From positions 1,240,001 through 1,304,000 of the forward strand of contig NZ_CP051625.1 of the NCBI RefSeq assembly GCF_012844345.1: a stretch of 64,000 bases of DNA, written 5' to 3'. Positions 60,523 through 64,000 of this stretch are shown piece after piece. The notes under the pieces were generated by a model. The model saw only the letters and a list, made by a program, of their open reading frames with translations, ran no database searches and was not told where the DNA came from. Positions within the stretch are counted from its first letter, which is position 1. Each line of letters opens with the position of its first letter. Source of the DNA: Pseudomonas sp. gcc21. GTDB lineage: Bacteria > Pseudomonadota > Gammaproteobacteria > Pseudomonadales > Pseudomonadaceae. The translations under genes and the position numbers were made by a program.

Positions 60523-63150
60523 TCAAGCCTCTTTGCGCTTGGCCTTGGTCCGTCCGTCTTCGATCGTCCAGCCCTTGTCGCCGTGGAATGCGCGCCATCC
60601 GGTGGGCTTCCCGTCGACCTCACTCTGCACATACTGCTCTTTCGTCTTGCGGCTGTAACGTACAACCGTCGGATTGCCTTCCGGGTCAGCAACCGGCGCG
60701 TCCATCAAAAAGTGATACTTGGGATCGATCTCCGACTTGTGCGGCAACAACTCCTTGACCAAGGGTGCGCGCGTCTCCCTGTTCTTGGGAAATTTGCTGG
60801 CAGCCAGGAAGAGCCCCGACGCACCGTCACGCAGGATATAGACGTCGTCTACCTTTTCGCACTTCAGTTCCGGCATGGGCACCGGGTCCATTTTCGGCGG
60901 CGCTGCCTCGCCACTTCTCAGCAGCTTGCGCGTGTTCTTGCAGTCAGCGTTGGTACAGCCGAAATACTTGCCGAAACGGCCGGTCTTCAGCTGCATTTCA
61001 CTGCCACATTTGTCGCATTCGATAACCGGGCCATCGTAGCCCTTGATTTTGAAGTGGCCTTCCTCGACTTCAAACCCGGTGCAATCAGGGTTATTACCGC
61101 ATACGTGAAGTTTGCGGGTTTCATCAACCAGATAACTGTCCATCGCTGTAGAGCAGATAGGGCAACGGTGCTTGGCGCGCAGAATCCGCGATTCGCCCTC
61201 TTCGTCGTCAGCGGCAACTTCGTTACCAGGCACCAGATTGACCGTCTCCTTGCAGCGTTCTTTCGGCGGCAAGGCGTAACCGGAGCACCCCAGAAACACG
61301 CCGGTCGAGGCGGTACGAATCATCATCGGCCTGCCACAATTGGTGCAGGCGATGTCGGTTGGCGTAGGCAGATTGGCGCGCATGCCCTTGCCTTCGTCAG
61401 CCGCAGCTGCAGCGCCGAGCCTCTGTTTGAAATCGGAATAGAAGTCGTCGAGGACCCGTTTCCATGGCACGTCACCCTGGGCAACGTCGTCAAGCGACTC
61501 CTCCATACGCGCTGTAAAGCCATAATCCATCAGATTGGGAAAGCTTTCGCTCAACCGCTCGGTCACGATATCGCCCATTTTCTCAGCGTAGAAACGGCGG
61601 TTGTTCAGCTCGACGTACCCACGCTCCTGGATCGTGGAAATGATTGAGGCATAGGTCGATGGCCGACCAATTCCGCGCTTCTCCAGCTCCTTGACCAGGC
61701 TCGCTTCGGCGTAGCGCGCCGGTGGTTTGGTGAAATGCTGCTTGGGCTCCAGCTTGTTGAGTTTGAGGGCGTTATCCATCTGCAGATCCGGCAGCACTTC
61801 ATCCTCGCCGCCCTTGCCCTGGGGCGGCATAACCCGGGTGTAACCGTCGAATTGCAGAATGCGACCCTTGGCGCGCAGATCAAAATCACCGGCTTTGACC
61901 GTAATACTGGTAGACAGATAACGCGCCGGCGGCATCTGGCAGGCAACAAACTGACGCCAGATCAGCTCGTACAGACGCTCAGCGTCGCGCTCCATGCTTT
62001 TCAGATCAGACGTCTTGGTCTTGACATCGGAGGGACGTATCGCCTCGTGGGCTTCCTGGGCGCCTTCCTTGCTGCTGTAGAGATTGGGCTTTTCCGGCAG
62101 ATACTTGTCGCCGTAATTCTTCTCTATGAAGTCACGCGCCATGGCGATGGCGTCGGCTGACAGATTCGTAGAGTCGGTACGCATGTAAGTGATGTAACCC
62201 GCTTCATAAAGTCGCTGGGCCATCATCATGGTCTTCTTCACGCTGAAACCCAGACGCGTGCTGGCTGCCTGCTGCAGGGTCGAAGTTATAAAGGGCGCAT
62301 TGGGGCGCGTGCTGGTCGGCTTGTCTTCGCGCTTGGCAACGCGATACTCGGCGCCCTGCAATTTACCCAGCGCGGTGTCGGCCTGCTCCTTATTGAGCGG
62401 ACGGAATGCTTCGCCCTTCTCACGGACCACTTCGAAGCGCACGGCCTCCGCCTTGGGCGAATCCAGCAGCGCATGGATTTCCCAGAACTCCTCGGGAATG
62501 AATGCGCGGATTTCACGCTCACGATCAACGATCAGCTTCACCGCGACGGACTGTACGCGTCCAGCGGACAAGCCACGGGCAATTTTCTGCCATAACAACG
62601 GCGAAACCATATAACCGACGACGCGGTCGAGAAAGCGGCGCGCCTGCTGGGCATTGACGCGATTGATATCCAGCTCACCAGGCGTGGCGAAGGCCTCCTG
62701 AATGGCCTTCTTGGTGATTTCGTTGAAGACCACGCGCTTATAACGGGCATCATCGCCGCCGATGGACTCGCGCAGGTGCCAGGCGATGGCTTCCCCTTCA
62801 CGGTCCAAATCCGTCGCGAGATAGATCGCGTCAGCGTCCCGGGCCAGACGGCGGAGCTCGTCGACCACCTTTTCCTTGCCGGGAAGAATTTCGTAATGTG
62901 CTTTCCAGCCGTTTTCCGGGTCGACGCCCATGCGCTTGACCAGCTGCATGCGCGCCTTGGTTTCCTTGTCCAGCTCCGGAGCGGAGGCGGCTTTCTTACC
63001 CTTTGGTTTGCTCTCGGTCTTGCTGCTGCCACTGGTTGGCAGGTCCCGAATATGGCCAATACTCGACTTCACAATGAAGTCGTTGCCAAGGTACTTGTTG
63101 ATCGTCTTGGCCTTGGCCGGAGACTCCACAATGACCAGTGCTTTTCCCAT
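60523..63150 (-). CDS. topA: DNA topoisomerase I
   Basis: An 875-residue type IA topoisomerase that relaxes negative supercoils. The TOPRIM domain opens with [19 protein letters not shown]; the active-site Tyr is in [13 protein letters not shown]. Three C4 zinc-finger domains near the C-terminus are seen as CTNC, CPIC and CDKC with matching second pairs, followed by zinc-ribbon-like tails. ATG 63150 starts [11 protein letters not shown], as in homologues; the longer frame to 63213 has no support. It overlaps nothing and is 102 nt after the DUF1653 gene. Confidence 0.96.
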   Translation of the reverse strand: MGKALVIVESPAKAKTINKYLGNDFIVKSSIGHIRDLPTSGSSKTESKPKGKKAASAPELDKETKARMQLVKRMGVDPENGWKAHYEILPGKEKVVDELRRLARDADAIYLATDLDREGEAIAWHLRESIGGDDARYKRVVFNEITKKAIQEAFATPGELDINRVNAQQARRFLDRVVGYMVSPLLWQKIARGLSAGRVQSVAVKLIVDREREIRAFIPEEFWEIHALLDSPKAEAVRFEVVREKGEAFRPLNKEQADTALGKLQGAEYRVAKREDKPTSTRPNAPFITSTLQQAASTRLGFSVKKTMMMAQRLYEAGYITYMRTDSTNLSADAIAMARDFIEKNYGDKYLPEKPNLYSSKEGAQEAHEAIRPSDVKTKTSDLKSMERDAERLYELIWRQFVACQMPPARYLSTSITVKAGDFDLRAKGRILQFDGYTRVMPPQGKGGEDEVLPDLQMDNALKLNKLEPKQHFTKPPARYAEASLVKELEKRGIGRPSTYASIISTIQERGYVELNNRRFYAEKMGDIVTERLSESFPNLMDYGFTARMEESLDDVAQGDVPWKRVLDDFYSDFKQRLGAAAAADEGKGMRANLPTPTDIACTNCGRPMMIRTASTGVFLGCSGYALPPKERCKETVNLVPGNEVAADDEEGESRILRAKHRCPICSTAMDSYLVDETRKLHVCGNNPDCTGFEVEEGHFKIKGYDGPVIECDKCGSEMQLKTGRFGKYFGCTNADCKNTRKLLRSGEAAPPKMDPVPMPELKCEKVDDVYILRDGASGLFLAASKFPKNRETRAPLVKELLPHKSEIDPKYHFLMDAPVADPEGNPTVVRYSRKTKEQYVQSEVDGKPTGWRAFHGDKGWTIEDGRTKAKRKEA

Positions 63151-63212
63151 GGGTAATCGTATTCCTAACTCAATCATCTGAATTGCCCAACGCGGGCAAA
63201 GAATAACCGGCA

Positions 63213-63231
63213 TGGCCGGGAAACCCGGCCA
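63213..63231. other. GC hairpin upstream of topA
   Basis: A perfect 8-bp stem TGGCCGGG/CCCGGCCA with loop AAA, no U-run. It lies in the topA 5' region and could be a weak transcription or translation element; no function is claimed. Confidence 0.35.
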
Positions 63232-63251
63232 GCCCGCTGGAGGGCCAGAGC

Positions 63252-63470
63252 CTACACGTCTTCGCTGATAAAGGTAAAGCGTGGGATAGCCACGTCGTCC
63301 ACCTGAACCTGTTCAACAAACATGCTTAGCGGTCTGACCCAAAGATCATAGTTTCCGTACAAGGTGCGATACACGACCAGCTGCTCGCCGGTCTCGGAAT
63401 GCTGTGCCAGACCGATGACCTGATAATCGCTACCTTTATAGTGGCGATACCGGCCGAGAATGATCTTCAT
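63252..63470 (-). CDS. DUF1653 domain protein
   Basis: A 72-residue protein: [20 protein letters not shown], then [20 protein letters not shown], the DUF1653 pattern. The domain is widespread and its function unknown. ATG 63470 has AGGAG 8 nt upstream; the longer frame to 63587 enters the fadA terminator and gene. It lies between fadA and topA, as in P. aeruginosa. Confidence 0.88.
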   Translation of the reverse strand: MKIILGRYRHYKGSDYQVIGLAQHSETGEQLVVYRTLYGNYDLWVRPLSMFVEQVQVDDVAIPRFTFISEDV

Positions 63471-63492
63471 CCTGCACACTCCTGTTGCTCTA

Positions 63493-63521
63493 ATAAAAAA
63501 GCCGGGGCAAAGCCCCGGCTT
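63493..63521 (-). terminator. Terminator of fadA
   Basis: A 10-bp stem AAGCCGGGGC/GCCCCGGCTT with loop AAA, followed on the minus strand by six T. It lies 17 nt after the fadA stop. Confidence 0.94.
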
Positions 63522-63538
63522 GTTTGACCCACCTGGCT

Positions 63539-64000
<462 letters not shown>

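Overview
This 64 kb window is a chromosomal segment of a gammaproteobacterium of the family Pseudomonadaceae. From memory, the gene order from a TetR regulator through tatD, pilZ, holB, the fab cluster, rne, murB, lpxK, comEC, lolCD, sth, nqr, gap, mfd, nagZ, psrA, lexA and topA to fadA closely follows Pseudomonas aeruginosa PAO1 from about PA2957 to PA3014. The local differences and the moderate G+C suggest a more distant relative, for example the Halopseudomonas (P. pertucinogena) group; that placement is inference. I found no rRNA, tRNA, prophage, CRISPR array or full insertion sequence.

Layout. 1-7300: start of a class II ribonucleotide reductase gene behind tandem NrdR boxes, DUF1285 and DUF4823 genes, an inverted REP pair, a radical SAM enzyme, and a less conserved block (esterase lipoprotein, exported amidohydrolase, TetR regulator). 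7500-7630: an RgsA/P16-like small RNA facing tatD. 7650-21300: a long minus-strand run tatD-pilZ-holB-tmk-mltG-pabC-fabF-acpP-fabG-fabD-plsX-rpmF-yceD, then maf (+) and sppA-HAD-rluC (-). 21300-25260: rne with a long leader. 25300-32250: murB-ptpA-kdsB-trm112-lpxK-exbD-exbB-comEC (all -). 32340-38470: DUF2062, a D-amino-acid cassette (lrp-like, dadA, ridA, ykvI-like), then lolD-lolC. 38560-41600: PilZ-like protein, small exported protein, glycerophosphodiesterase, soluble transhydrogenase. 41650-48770: a complete Na+-translocating NADH:quinone reductase operon nqrABCDEF-apbE-nqrM. 49130-57545: gap, mfd-csiV, a repeat-rich gap, mtnP-like phosphorylase, nagZ and a cytoplasmic YkuD protein. 57600-64000: psrA, lexA-sulA, small conserved genes, topA, DUF1653 and the end of fadA.

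The genes group into fatty-acid and phospholipid supply (plsX, fabDGF, acpP, psrA, fadA), envelope building and recycling (mltG, murB, kdsB, lpxK, lolCD, nagZ, YkuD protein), DNA replication and repair (holB, tmk, mfd, lexA, sulA, topA, nrdJ), RNA metabolism (rne, rluC) and respiration or redox balance (nqr, sth). Most of this is core genome. The least routine points are: the dadA cassette sitting where PAO1, as I recall it, has lolE; the signal-less YkuD protein beside nagZ; the 33-34-residue repeats at the RNase E C-terminus; the composite inverted-repeat element near 55.1 kb; and the radical SAM protein with a CX4CX2C cluster motif. Several starts were moved from the longest open frame to GTG, TTG or internal ATG codons on Shine-Dalgarno grounds.
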